DNA of 20,000 bases from Botryococcus braunii (Eukaryota; Chlorophyta; Trebouxiophyceae): assembly GCA_002005505.1 (NCBI GenBank), contig KV908394.1, positions 397,128 through 417,127 on the forward strand, given 5' to 3'. The position numbers were made by a program, and so were the translations under genes. Positions 8,143 through 17,731 of the stretch are shown here, in pieces (position 1 is the first letter of the stretch; every line of letters starts with the position of its first letter). The notes below the pieces were generated by a model. That model was not told where the DNA came from. It saw only the letters and a program-made list of their open reading frames with translations, and ran no database searches.

Positions 8143-8454
8143 GTATGCTGGTATACCCTTCTGGGATAATGGGTAGGGAAATGAGAGGGTGGGTGCTATA
8201 CTCCTAAGCCCCCTTCACCTTCACCTAGTGTCGCAAGCCTTTCACCCTCAAAGCTTTTTCCGCGCATTTTGTAGCTCTCATGCCCTTCAATCTTTTAAGT
8301 TTAAGAAAAACAGCTCCTGCTCTTAGTGTCGAGTATTCGACCCTATGTTGTTTTACACGGGTCGTCAACCTTTCAGCGAGTCTAGAGTCAACGTTCCCAA
8401 ATCTTCGCATTTTTAATGGATAAAGCCTGTAATGCCTTGTAATGTCCTTCCAAG

Positions 8455-8544
8455 ACGATTGCCAGAATCTGGCGCGGCTGCTCGTAGTTCTTCTTCTTCT
8501 GTACCTCTTTCCTTGGCGCAACAATTGGCAGAAGAGCATCCCAT
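8455..8544 (+). CDS. Candidate second exon: Ser/Ala-rich segment
   Basis: Acceptor TCCTTCCAAG|A and donor CCAT|GTAAGC bound 90 bases. The exon enters and leaves in phase 2, matching the exon before it. It encodes RLPESGAAARSSSSSVPLSL then AQQLAEEHP, a flexible Ser/Ala-rich segment as expected just after a signal peptide. The GTAAGC donor is strong. A minus-strand frame of 132 codons also covers this region but has no motif. Without transcript data this remains a splice-based inference. Confidence 0.45.
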
Positions 8545-8582
8545 GTAAGCTCTTCGTATTTGACTTATTGTGAACAAATATA

Positions 8583-9101
8583 ATGAACTTTTTCAAGGCA
8601 TCACAGTGCACGGATCCACTCATTCCTCTCGAGACCTGCCATTTTGATGCATATTTGCTACTTTGGGTGACGCGAACTTACACATACATAGCAATGGAGC
8701 AAATTTATCGCAAGGCTATGCTTGGACTTCTCCTCTTTGCGTGCTTTTCAGCTTTCCTGGCAGAGAGTCCTGTACAATGTGCACAATCTAGTCAAATGCA
8801 GGCCTGCCTCACGTGGTTGGGGAGACGCAGGGCGCTGAGACGAGAAGATTCTGGGGAGATTATCCACAAAACGGATTTTTTCTTGGATGTTACCAATGGA
8901 TATGCGTGGTTTAACTATGGAAAAAACAAGTGGCTTCCACCTCCACAACCCATACCTGACCCCGCCTTCAAATTCTCTGATTGGGGATGGGCAGCTATCC
9001 TGATCGGGTCCTTTGTTGGACCATATGGTCCATTTGACTATGTACGCCACTGTCGATTATGGATGGCACTTGGGGTCAACTTTGTCCACTATATGTATTG
9101 A
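8583..9101 (+). CDS. Exon of an unrecognised secreted/membrane protein
   Basis: Open frame whose latter part looks coding: IIHKTDFFLDVTNGYAWFNY, GKNKWLPPPQPIPDPAFKFS and DWGWAAILIGSFVGPYGPFD, rich in aromatic residues, Pro and Gly. Two readings are possible. It may be exon 3 of the gene starting at 8018, entering after the acceptor CAATCTAG|T at 8791 in the right phase. Or it may start at ATG 8694 or 8718 with its own signal peptide (MLGLLLFACFSAFLAES). In the first reading that hydrophobic stretch is the intron's pyrimidine tract (CTCCTCTTTGCGTGCTTTTCAG). Possible donors are TAT|GTACGC near 9040 and CTTGG|GTCAAC near 9075. I do not recognise the family. Confidence 0.5.
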   Translation: MNFFKASQCTDPLIPLETCHFDAYLLLWVTRTYTYIAMEQIYRKAMLGLLLFACFSAFLAESPVQCAQSSQMQACLTWLGRRRALRREDSGEIIHKTDFFLDVTNGYAWFNYGKNKWLPPPQPIPDPAFKFSDWGWAAILIGSFVGPYGPFDYVRHCRLWMALGVNFVHYMY

Positions 9102-9122
9102 TTTGTCCACTATATGTATTGA
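9081..9122 (+). repeat. 21-bp perfect tandem duplication
   Basis: TTTGTCCACTATATGTATTG plus A occurs twice head to tail. In one frame it supplies the stop codon of the preceding open frame; in another it encodes CPLYVLI twice without a stop and leads into the next exon. Confidence 0.95.
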
Positions 9123-9138
9123 TTGACCCTTGCACCGA

Positions 9139-9367
9139 TGTAAGACTCCCAAGAATGCTGTTGAATATCACTCGGGTCCAACCTGACCTCATGACATGCG
9201 CGACTGCCTGTGACCTTTTGCACCCCTCTGTAACGTGGACAGCAGGACATATTGCCTTGCCCTTTCAAAATGTGACTATGCTTCCCAGCAACTATTACAG
9301 CGGGCACACATCTCCTGCGACTGCATGTGGGATCTTCCCAATATTGCCTCTAGGCAAATTCTACTAG
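9139..9367 (+). CDS. Middle exon, Cys-containing extracellular segment
   Basis: The frame reads TPRMLLNITRVQ-like sequence (in phase: LPRMLLNITRVQPDLMTCAT, ACDLLHPSVTWTAGHIALPF, then QNVTMLPSNYYSGHT) to a TAG at 9365. The C-x2-x-A-C pair, the N-glycosylation sequons (NIT, NVT) and the aromatic content fit a secreted protein. A plausible acceptor is GATGTAAG|A at 9138, which keeps phase 2. A second frame (9235-9438) is also open, so the frame choice is not certain. It probably belongs to the same transcript as the exons on either side. Confidence 0.4.
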
Positions 9368-9962
9368 CCAAACCAATCGTATCAACTGTGGCATCTGGAA
9401 ATTTTATTTCACGCTATGCGCCCTTCCATTCCAAGTGAGAGCTGCATTTCGCAATGCTGCTCTGGATAGATTTTCATTGGCCACACCAAATTGTTTCACC
9501 ATGTTGTTCGTTTATTTGTGTTGCCCCAGGTATGAATACTTAGCCAAATGGCAGACCACCCATGAAGGTTCCTGGTGCGCAGCCAGCAGGCACTAAGTTG
9601 TTCTGAGCAGCTTCAGTGTAAGGTGTATAGAGCAGCCGTAGTGTGCGGGTTTCATGTTTGAAGGAGCCTTCTTTGTGCATCGAGACAGACCCAGCGCTGA
9701 CTTGTTGAGGCCCTTTTTGAGGACTCTGCACCACACTCCTGTAATGCAATTCAACTACTGCACTTCCCTCTGTCCATTATATGTGGGTCTGTCCACACAT
9801 GCATGGACCCTCACTTGCGTGGGAACACAGCACTGGGCCCTCATGGAACATGTTTCGCACAATTAAATGAACACCTTGTTGCTTTGCACTCTTTCCAATT
9901 AAGGACAGACATGTCTCAGTTAATCCTCCAGTGTACTGGCCCTCGGCCGGTATAGCAAACAA
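9368..9962. other. Interval without a supported exon
   Basis: Short frames occur on both strands (plus 9654-9866, minus 9540-9749). A degenerate third copy of the CPLYV-coding sequence appears near 9770. Probably intronic. Confidence 0.35.
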
Positions 9963-10706
9963 ATGCAAGTTGCTTCCCCCACTCCCACCAACGTCTGGGG
10001 GGCATCTCAAAAGCAGAATGGTTTGTCCTGCTTGATATCACACAGCCACAATGGGATGATATCACACACCCAAAGTGAGCAAGGGTGTCCCACAGCAATG
10101 AAGCTGAAGATTGATGGTGTGACTCTTTTTTCCTGCCATTATGCGCAGGCAATGTACGCTTTGCAGGGGCAGTACTTTGGAAAAGACGGGAAAAGATTAG
10201 AAACAGGGAGGATCACGCAGTCGTGGGCATCTCATCCAATGTACTGTGGCCGTGACAGCCCCTTTGGCGACTTCTGCACCCCATCAGTTTGGAACTGGAG
10301 TCCCTCCAGACAGGGCTGCGAAACCCTATCCATATATGAACAGAAGAATCTCAAGAATCCGATCTTGAAGATCACCAACATGTGCAAGATACCTGGAATA
10401 TATATCCCTGTCCCAAACACCACCTGGTACATTCCCCGGAAGTCAGCCCTTCGTCTCTTCATGATGCAAGTCCTTTCCTCGGTGGTCGATGGCACCTCCT
10501 CTGATGGCTCCCCCAAGGTCGTGGACCACACCCTCTTTGACTTTGACATGGAGGACATCGCCACATGGGCCACCTTTGAGAAGATGGAAGGCCCCACAGT
10601 CGGTAACTTCACACAGGACCTTATCCCACTTGGGTTCAACCTGTTGAATGGGGGGAAGGTGCGCACTGGGGTCTATTACATTTCCCCTGATCAGCAGACC
10701 TTCTAA
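9963..10706 (+). CDS. 3' exon of unrecognised secreted glycoprotein-like gene
   Basis: The longest non-repetitive open frame on the plus strand, 247 codons with a TAA at 10704. The real exon probably begins near 10096 after TCCCACAG, since the first 45 residues are low-quality and the convincing part starts MKLKIDGVTLFSCHYAQAMY. It continues with GRITQSWASHPMYCGRDSPF, GDFCTPSVWNWSP and IPGIYIPVPNTTWYIPRKSA, and ends GGKVRTGVYYISPDQQTF. There are at least five Cys and two sequons (NTT, NFT), in keeping with an extracellular protein. No transmembrane segment follows. I know no family with this pattern. Opposite-strand frames over 10232-10769 are shadows. Confidence 0.6.
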   Translation: MQVASPTPTNVWGASQKQNGLSCLISHSHNGMISHTQSEQGCPTAMKLKIDGVTLFSCHYAQAMYALQGQYFGKDGKRLETGRITQSWASHPMYCGRDSPFGDFCTPSVWNWSPSRQGCETLSIYEQKNLKNPILKITNMCKIPGIYIPVPNTTWYIPRKSALRLFMMQVLSSVVDGTSSDGSPKVVDHTLFDFDMEDIATWATFEKMEGPTVGNFTQDLIPLGFNLLNGGKVRTGVYYISPDQQTF

Positions 10707-12407
10707 ACCCGCTTCAGCAGCTGAGGTAGGCCATGTGGGATGCACCCACGCATCAATGTTAGTCTTCAACTTTCGTGCAACGTATTGGGCAGTCCTTGAA
10801 AGTTTCGGCGGCGATGCTTCGTTGCTATTGAAGGTCGCTGACTATTTGCCGTTTGTGGTTCGGAAAGTTGTTTTATGAAGCTAGGATCTGGAGAAGTCGG
10901 GGTAAGTCTGTTCCTTGTCATGTGCCTCTTCCAGGTGACACTGGTGTGCCCGACTGGCGTCACATGGGCAGCAAGAATTTGCCCTGTTAAGGAACTCGTT
11001 GCAGTGGCCTGATTTGGCTTATGAACCACTGGGCATTTGATGAGCACACTGGTGCAGCCCAAAGAATTTCACATGGCTGCAGGCATTGACGAGATACGTT
11101 ACATGTCAACTGCCGCTGCACCTTATCCAACCCATCCCCATGATATAAAGGTTGAAGGACGGATGAGTCACAACGGAACAGCACTTCTTTTAATACTTCG
11201 AGGCCTCGAAACAATTTAGTTCCGCCCTGCAGACCGGCTTATTTTTTGTCACGTGCTGCAAAACGCTAGGGGCATCTATGGGTCAGGAAAGGATTTGTAC
11301 TGGGTATTATTTCACGTTGTTTGTATGGATGAGCACATCTTTTCTCAGCCTTGAATTTTGTCACAAGTGATGACCTTTGAGATTGCAAGAATCATGGAGA
11401 AGATCTAGTTTATGACAATTCAGGCAGCCAGGGCTCCAAGACCTATTGCAAGGACGTTGAAAGTCAGGGTTCCTGACTGTTGCAAAGACATGAGGCCGAG
11501 TGTTGAGCCAGCTAGACTTCCGAGAAAGTTCACATTATATTTGAAGCTTAGGGTTAATGGTGTTGTAATGCTTATACATCTTGAACCACGGTGCCAGGAC
11601 AGGGTGTTCTACTAGGAATACCAGCAGATAAATTTTTTGAATGTGAAGTAGGATTTTGTTTTATTCCTCATAGGGACAGTGCTACCCGGGCCCACGTTTT
11701 TCCCATGGTCCGTTCGTGCACTGAGCTGTCTGCCCCCTCTCCCCGCAATTCGCCTTCTCCCTATAAGACACTTTGACGCGTGTGGGACTTTTGAATAGGA
11801 CGCCTTGCCCCTCCAGCACGAATCAGGATCGGTTGATGTTTAAGCAAATGGGTGTGCGGTGACAAGGCCCAATCAAAGCCTCGTCCATATTATCTTGGGG
11901 TTTGCTGATGTTATTGGCATATATTCCCTTTTGCTCAGATATTATTACTATTATTATTACCTTACTCGGTGTGTATATGGTCCAGTCATAAAGCCTGACT
12001 TAATCTTGAAATGCTGATCCACTGGGAAGCAACAGCAATAGCCCCGCACTGGTTCTTTCTCACACTGCCACTACATAAAATTGTATAGGTCTCAGGCAAG
12101 AGAGCACAGGGGGAAGGTGGCGGGGAACAGTTGTAGGGGCCGCTTCTCTGTACTGCCACAGGCATTAGGTGTTCAGGGACCAGGGCTAGCACTAAATGGT
12201 AGCACAAGGTCGAGATAGTCATGTGATTAGGGCCTGGGAAGGTTATACGTTTTGTGAAAACCCTGTCTCTAAACAGGCACATTGGAAACGGCAAGTTGGG
12301 CAATGCATACAATAGTATTATCAGAGAGCAAGGGATCGTTTTGGCGCCCAAAGGCCGAGAGCTAACGCTTAGCCCATGAGGCGGTACTAGGTTTTGTGTA
12401 TCGCATC

Positions 12408-12431
12408 CGCCCCCCCCCCCCTGCGGGGGGG
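12408..12431. repeat. C-run/G-run hairpin
   Basis: A run of thirteen C residues, TGC, then seven G residues can form a short strong stem. Homopolymer length may not be exact in the assembly. Confidence 0.8.
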
Positions 12432-13077
12432 AGAATAGCCTGTATGACATGCTCATGTTGTCATAACACTGATCCCCCTGTGTACAACACACAGTATTTC
12501 TCCTGCCGACCAAACTAACCACCATACGGAGTGTACATTATCTCCCCAACATCTTATTAGGGTCATGTCAGATATATAGCAAAAGGGGCTGACACTCGTG
12601 TTTTCTTCCTCTTGTGTAACGGAGAATATGTTCCCTCATGTGTAGTTTACACATGTAATTGGGCTCGGGGCTCAGGTTCATTTTCTATATCTAGCCCCCA
12701 AGAAATGTTTCAGTGACACATTTTTCTGTTGCTTTGTTTAGGTGATGGGTGACGAAAGTAGTAACTCCAAATCCACGTTTGCTTCATGACAGGTTATCTC
12801 GTGCTACAACATTCTTCGAACTGGTGGGTTTTATCAATAAGTAACACTCATTATGTCGCAAAGTATACAATTTGCGAGGTAATGATATGGAAGGATGCGC
12901 TTCATAACATATCCATATAACTGCAGAACAGTTATGTAGGTTATCTGTAGACGCTACCGATGTGAAGGGCATATGAAGGAGCGACTATTTGGAATGCAGT
13001 TGTCACAGGCATTCGGTTCGAAAAGTTCAAAGTATGGGAATTATGCCAAATTGTCTCCTTACACAGTCCACTGCTGC

Positions 13078-13160
13078 GCCCCCCCCCCGCCCCCTCCCTC
13101 GGGACTCTTGGCTCAGAAAAAAATTGGCTATATTGGCTATATAGCAAATATTGGCTATTG
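13078..13160. repeat. C-rich run and TTGGCTATA short repeats
   Basis: A C run with one G interruption lies near 13078-13099. It is followed by three TTGGCTAT repeats around 13124-13160. Confidence 0.75.
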
Positions 13161-14293
13161 TTTTCTGAATCATCTCAGCAACACGACGCCTTAAAACACT
13201 TTCATAGGACCTCCCAAAATATGTGACATGTGCGAAGATGCCATGCCAACACACTGTCCTGCTACTGCTGCCTTAACACACCAAACCGCATCTGTAATTC
13301 CATGTATGGTGCAAGATCGGCTGGGGCAACGAGGCGAACCTACAGACATTTATTAGCACATGCTAAAGGATGGGGAATCAACCAGAAGTGGCCCCAAAAG
13401 CACATGTCAAATCCAGGATTCTCCCGACTCATGACAAACACATTAACGAGTAGGCCATGTCACGCAAGTGCACATGAGCAAAGCTTTGCTCCACATAAAC
13501 GGCCAGAGTACTGACGAATTTTCCAATTAGCCATCTGAGAAGACCCCAAATGAGCCTTTCAGAGTTCTTACCAATATTGTGATCGCGTACCAGGGCACAC
13601 ATGAGCAGGATATCCTCAGCCTAGGGATACAATACCTGGGGTGTACTCCAAGTCCATCCTCGCCCATAAATGGTGCCATTCTTTGTCAAGAAGGGCACTT
13701 GCAAGGGTTTCTCAACACTTCCACCTCGATCAGGCCCTCCAAATCCTGAACACAGGTGCATATGCCATCCATTGCAGATGGATTGTCGACTGTTCCAATC
13801 CACCAGAAGGATCGCACTTTTTGGATTGCCAGGTTCCCCTGAGCTTCGAGGTGAGCTCGACTGCCAATGTCTACACCGAGCAACCATGTCCATCGCGTTT
13901 ACCGCGAGCATAAGCATCACTGTGCGCACCCATATACTATTATGATTACTTTAAGCACAAATCCTGCTGTGAGCAACTTCTATAACACAACGATCACCAC
14001 GAGCAGATGCAGATGTCAGCAGCTACTATACTATTAAGGATCCACCACAAGCAAAAGCATTGCCATGAGCTACTACTGTAACATTCAAGTAACATACTGT
14101 AGTCATGCGGCCATAATCCCAGCCTACTCAATAAGCCGCCGCCACCAGGCTGGTAGCTGCTACACATGAGCACCGTTCCTCAGCGGAACCACTTGACGTG
14201 GCCAGCTTCTATGGTTCCTGATTGAAATTTCTGATAGACATATGCTACAGCACTGTAACTGGTGCAGGCTTTACAACAATTCTCCCAAGCACT

Positions 14294-14506
14294 TCAACCC
14301 TGGAACCGAATACAATTTCTCCACCACAGCAAAGCTGGAACATGCAAATACATCACATGTGTGATGCCATTCACGTCAACAGACTGCAGCTGGAGACAGA
14401 AGAAGCTGTATTCATGTGGGTGCCAAACCTGAAAATCTTCCAGATTCCGAACCTCTGGAGAATCAGTATCTGGTTTCCATGCCATCACTGCCCATGTAAG
14501 GGGCAA
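14294..14506 (-). CDS. Possible exon in tandem unit, copy 1 (unrecognised)
   Basis: The minus-strand frame reads PLTWAVMAWKPDTDSPEVRN, LEDFQVWHPHEYSFFCLQLQ and SVDVNGITHVMYLHVPALLW. There is no true ATG at its start, so if real it is an internal exon. Over about 165 bases shared with copy 2 I count five differences, four at third codon positions of this frame (one silent, three Asp/Glu or His/Gln), which hints at past coding use. A donor-like CAG|GTTTGG lies inside. The opposite strand is also open (plus 14222-14878), but there the same changes alter first positions. No known family. Confidence 0.25.
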   Translation of the reverse strand: MPLTWAVMAWKPDTDSPEVRNLEDFQVWHPHEYSFFCLQLQSVDVNGITHVMYLHVPALLWWRNCIRFQG

Positions 14507-15015
14507 GCAAGGCCCTTGGTGACTTCAATTGTATATAAAAGGACAATCTTGTTATATGTGCGAGTGTGTCTCATCTGCGCATTTGAAGGTTCCTGTTCCC
14601 CCCAAAGCCACATATGGTACACATTCCGTTTACCTAAGCTCCTCATAGCTGCTGGGAAAGGCACATGGCACTGTAATCTGAACACACATGCATTGCAATC
14701 CACCCTCGCACACCGGGCCAGAGCAAGCATTGGCTGTAGCACCGTCCATAGGCATGACTGCAACGCAACTAGTGTCAAACAAAATGACTCTGTGAAAGTT
14801 CGGGATCCAAATCTGCATACAAGAAGTGCACGACCCAAAAGACTGGCCCGCTTGAACTTAATGACCATACCATCTTGAATAATGCTATGCAGCAAATGAA
14901 GTACCTAACCACCCATGATGGCAGTGTATATAAGCCAAATTGACACAGACAAGGATTCGGAAATATCCACATCCTGTGGCAGCTAGGAACAACATATGCA
15001 CATTTCTGAGCTGAG

Positions 15016-15088
15016 ACCATATCCCCAGTTAACTAGATAGCATATATCCCCAGTTAACTAGAGACCATATCCCCAGTTAACTAGATAG
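15016..15088. repeat. Three-unit tandem repeat CCAGTTAACTAG
   Basis: Three units of 23-25 bases built around CATATCCCCAGTTAACTAG lie at 15016-15040, 15041-15063 and 15064-15088. Copy 2 of the large duplication has one unit at the matching place (near 16970), which explains most of the length difference between the copies. Confidence 0.92.
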
Positions 15089-15255
15089 AAGTTAGCAGAT
15101 AACTAGACATCTGGTACTGTGTGGCACCTTCCCAACAATGATACAAGAGCACGGCTTTCCACTTGTATCCTTGTGGGGACATTGGGCGTGGTCAAGACAC
15201 CCATGGTTCCAACCCCACACTCTTCCTTCATCCCCTGATCCAAGGAGGAAGGGAA

Positions 15256-17156
15256 AATTCCATGTGTGTTTCAAGATTGGCTGGGGCAAGGAGGGGAACC
15301 TACAGACATTTATTAGCGCATGCTGAAGGATGGGGAATCAACCAGAAGGGTCCCCAAACGCCCATGTCAAATCCAGGGATTCTCCCAACTCGAACAGATT
15401 AACGAGTAGGCCATGTCACGCACGTGCACATGAGCAAAGCTTTGCACCACATAACGGCCAGAGTAATGACGAATTTTCCAATTCGCCATCCGAGAACACC
15501 CCAAATGTGCCTTTCAGCGTTCTTTCCAATATTGTGATCGCGTGCCCGAGCACACATGAGCAGGATATCCTCAGTCTAGGGATACAATACCTTAGGTGTA
15601 CACCAAGTCCATCCTCGCTCATAAATGGTGCCATTCTTTGTCAAAAAGGGCACTTGCAAGGGTTTCTCAACACTTCCACCTCGACAGGCCCTCCAAATCC
15701 TGAACACAGGTGCATATGCCATCCAATGCAGATGGATTGTCGACCGTTCAATCCACAAGAAGGATCACACTTTTTGGATTGCCAGGTTCCCCTGAGCTTC
15801 GAGGTGAGCTCGACTGCCAATGTCTACACCGAGCAACCATGTCCATCGTGTTTACCACGAGCATAAGCATCACTGTGAGCACACATATAATATTATGATT
15901 ACCTTAAGCACAAATCCTGCTGTGAGCAACAACTATAACATAATGATCACCACGAGCAGATGCAGCTGCGAGCAGCTATACTATAAGGATCCACCACAAG
16001 CAAAAGTATTCCTGTGAGCTACTACTGTAATATTCAAGTAACATACTCAGTCATGCGGCCATAATCGCAGCCTTATCAACAAGCCGCCGTCACCAGGCTG
16101 CTAGCTGCTACATATGAGCATCGTTCCTCAGCGTAACCACTTGACGTGGCCAGCTTCTATGGTTCTTGATTGAAATTTCTGATAGACAAATGCAACTGCA
16201 CTATAACTGCTGCAGGCTCCACAACAATTCTCCCAGGCACTTTCGACCCTGGAACCGAATACAATTTCTCCACCACAGCAAAGCTGGAACATGCAAATGC
16301 ATCACATGTGTGATGCCATTCACCTCAACAGACTGCAGCTGGAGACAGAAGAAGCTGTATTCATGTGGCTGCCAAACCTGAAATTCTTCCAGATTCCGAA
16401 CCTCTGGAGAATCAGTATCTGGCTTCCATGCCATCACTGCCCATGTAAGGGGCAAGCAAGGCCCTCGGTGACTTCAATTGCATATAAAAGGACATTATTG
16501 TTATATGTGCGAGTGTGTCTCATCTGCGCATTTGAAGGTTCATGTTCCCTCCAAAGCCACATATGGTACACACCCCTTTTACCTATGCTCCTCATAGCTG
16601 GGAAAGGCACATGGCGCGGTAATCTGAACACAGCTGCATTGCATACCAGCCTCGAACGTCGGGCCACAGCAAGCATTGGCTATAACCCCAGATCAAAGGC
16701 ATGACTGCAACGCAACCAGTGTTAAACAACAATGGATCTGTGAAAAGTTAGAGATCCAACTCTGTGTACAAGCAGAGCACTACACAAAAGACTGGCCTGC
16801 TTGTACTAAATGACCACACCACGTTTAAAACAATGCAATGCAGCAAATGAAGTACCTAACCGCCAATGATGGCAGTGTACATAAGCCAAATTGACACAGA
16901 TAAGGATTCGGAAATATCCACATCCTGTGGCAGCTAGGAACAACATATGCGCATTTCTGAGCTGAGACCATACCCCCAGTTAACTGAAGTTGGCAGGTAA
17001 CTAGACATCTGGTACTGTGTGGCACTTTCCCAACAAGGATTCAAGTGCACGGCTTTCCACTTGTATCCTTGTGGGGACACTATGCATGGCCAAGACTCCC
17101 ATGGTGCCAACGCCATACTCCTCCTTCATCCACTGACCCAAGGAGGAATGGAAAAT
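15256..17156. repeat. Tandem duplication, copy 2 (about 1.90 kb)
   Basis: Head-to-tail second copy, offset about 1960 bases at its start and about 1900 at its end. It keeps the minus-strand AATAAA (15309-15314) and a CATATAAAAG variant at 16481-16490. Within 15690-15760 it has two single-base deletions relative to copy 1, which shift any minus-strand frame there. After about 17156 the sequence becomes unique. Confidence 0.93.
16201..16455 (-). CDS. Possible exon in tandem unit, copy 2 (unrecognised)
   Basis: Counterpart of the copy 1 frame: PLTWAVMAWKPDTDSPEVRN, LEEFQVWQPHEYSFFCLQLQ and SVEVNGITHVMHLHVPALLW. It stays open further, through RKCLGELLWSLQQL, where copy 1 meets a stop after FQG because of a small indel. 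If coding, one of the two copies has lost the downstream frame. No domain recognised. Confidence 0.25.
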   Translation of the reverse strand: MPLTWAVMAWKPDTDSPEVRNLEEFQVWQPHEYSFFCLQLQSVEVNGITHVMHLHVPALLWWRNCIRFQGRKCLGELLWSLQQL

Positions 17157-17561
17157 ACACATGCACTTGCGCATACAACATAAACCCGCGCAGTCGCCCA
17201 CCCCTACAAATATGGGGGCATTCTGCAGATTGGCAATACATTGACTCTGGGTTTCGAGCAACACCAAGTGCAGCAGGCCAAATTCCATTCCACAATGCAT
17301 CAAAAAAAACTTCTTGGGGTGTGGAAACAGCGCAAAGGTGAGCTCATCCCTCATATCTGGGGACCGGCCCACTTGACAGGCCAAACTACAAGCTGCTCTA
17401 GATGGGATGGTAGACGAAGAAATGTCACACACCACATGCTTGACCAAAATGACTGCAAAGGGGTCCCTTACATAAGGACGTCCCTGTACCCGTGATAACC
17501 CTACATTAGAATTGTAGGTCAGTAAAGCTGTTGTGCTGCTCCCATACAGCAATATTGGCAT
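17001..17561 (-). other. Open minus-strand frame, unrecognised
   Basis: A 186-codon frame that spans the right end of copy 2 and unique flank. The unique part reads DPFAVILVKHVVCDISSSTI, PSRAACSLACQVGRSPDMRD and ELTFALFPHPKKFFLMHCGM. It is the longest non-repetitive frame after 10.7 kb. The AACSLAC segment followed by ALFP is faintly like the ATACDLL..ALPF segment at 9139-9367, but the match is too weak to call homology. The first 50 codons or so lie in the duplicated unit and may not belong. Confidence 0.2.
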
Positions 17562-17646
17562 AAAGAGCTATATGTCAAGCAGCACTGAAAACTTAAAGAC
17601 TGGATCTGTGCATACAATTGACGGTTCAGTTGTAGGGGTGCGTAAC

Positions 17647-17731
17647 ATCTGGTGCCTTCAAGCCACTGATTGATAAAAAATGACTTACTAAACGCATTCA
17701 GCCCAAGCGTCTACAATCAGTGGCACCAGAT
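17647..17731. repeat. Interrupted inverted repeat
   Basis: ATCTGGTGCC (17647-17656) and ACTGATTG (17665-17672) are separated by eight bases, TTCAAGCC. Their reverse complements are joined without a gap at 17714-17731. The loop is about 41 bases. Confidence 0.88.

Larger units (their letters stand above)
10707..13295. other. Long region with no supported gene
   Basis: No exon chain or domain was recognised on either strand. Several frames of 60-180 codons exist; the largest, minus 11986-12525, is proline- and serine-rich, runs through a C/G homopolymer hairpin and lacks any motif. There are short AT-rich and trinucleotide ATT runs near 11940, and pyrimidine/purine runs noted separately. Confidence 0.5.
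13296..15255. repeat. Tandem duplication, copy 1 (about 1.96 kb)
   Basis: Copy 1 starts at TTCCATGTATGGTGCAAG and ends where copy 2 begins with TTCCATGTGTGTTTCAAG. The copies stay collinear along their whole length with scattered substitutions and small indels. Conserved elements include AATAAA on the minus strand (13349-13354), a TATATAAAAG box-like sequence on the plus strand (14532-14541), and open frames on both strands around 14294-14895. Copy 1 is longer because of a local tandem repeat at 15013-15088. Confidence 0.93.

Noticed and set aside
10232..10769. Minus-strand frames of 108-144 codons
   Set aside because: They are opposite the better plus-strand frame ending at 10706 and show no motif.
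12340..12415. tRNA- or SINE-like look of sequence around GCTAACGCTTAGCCCATGAGG
   Set aside because: The A- and B-box resemblance is poor and I could not fold a cloverleaf.
11986..12525. 179-codon minus-strand frame
   Set aside because: It runs through a C/G homopolymer hairpin, is rich in Pro, Ser and Cys without pattern, and has no recognised domain.
13621..13945. Overlapping frames on both strands (for example plus GSHFLDCQVPLSFEVSSTAN)
   Set aside because: Copy 2 of the duplication has two single-base deletions just upstream (15690-15760), and neither strand keeps one frame through the whole segment in both copies; not called as a gene.
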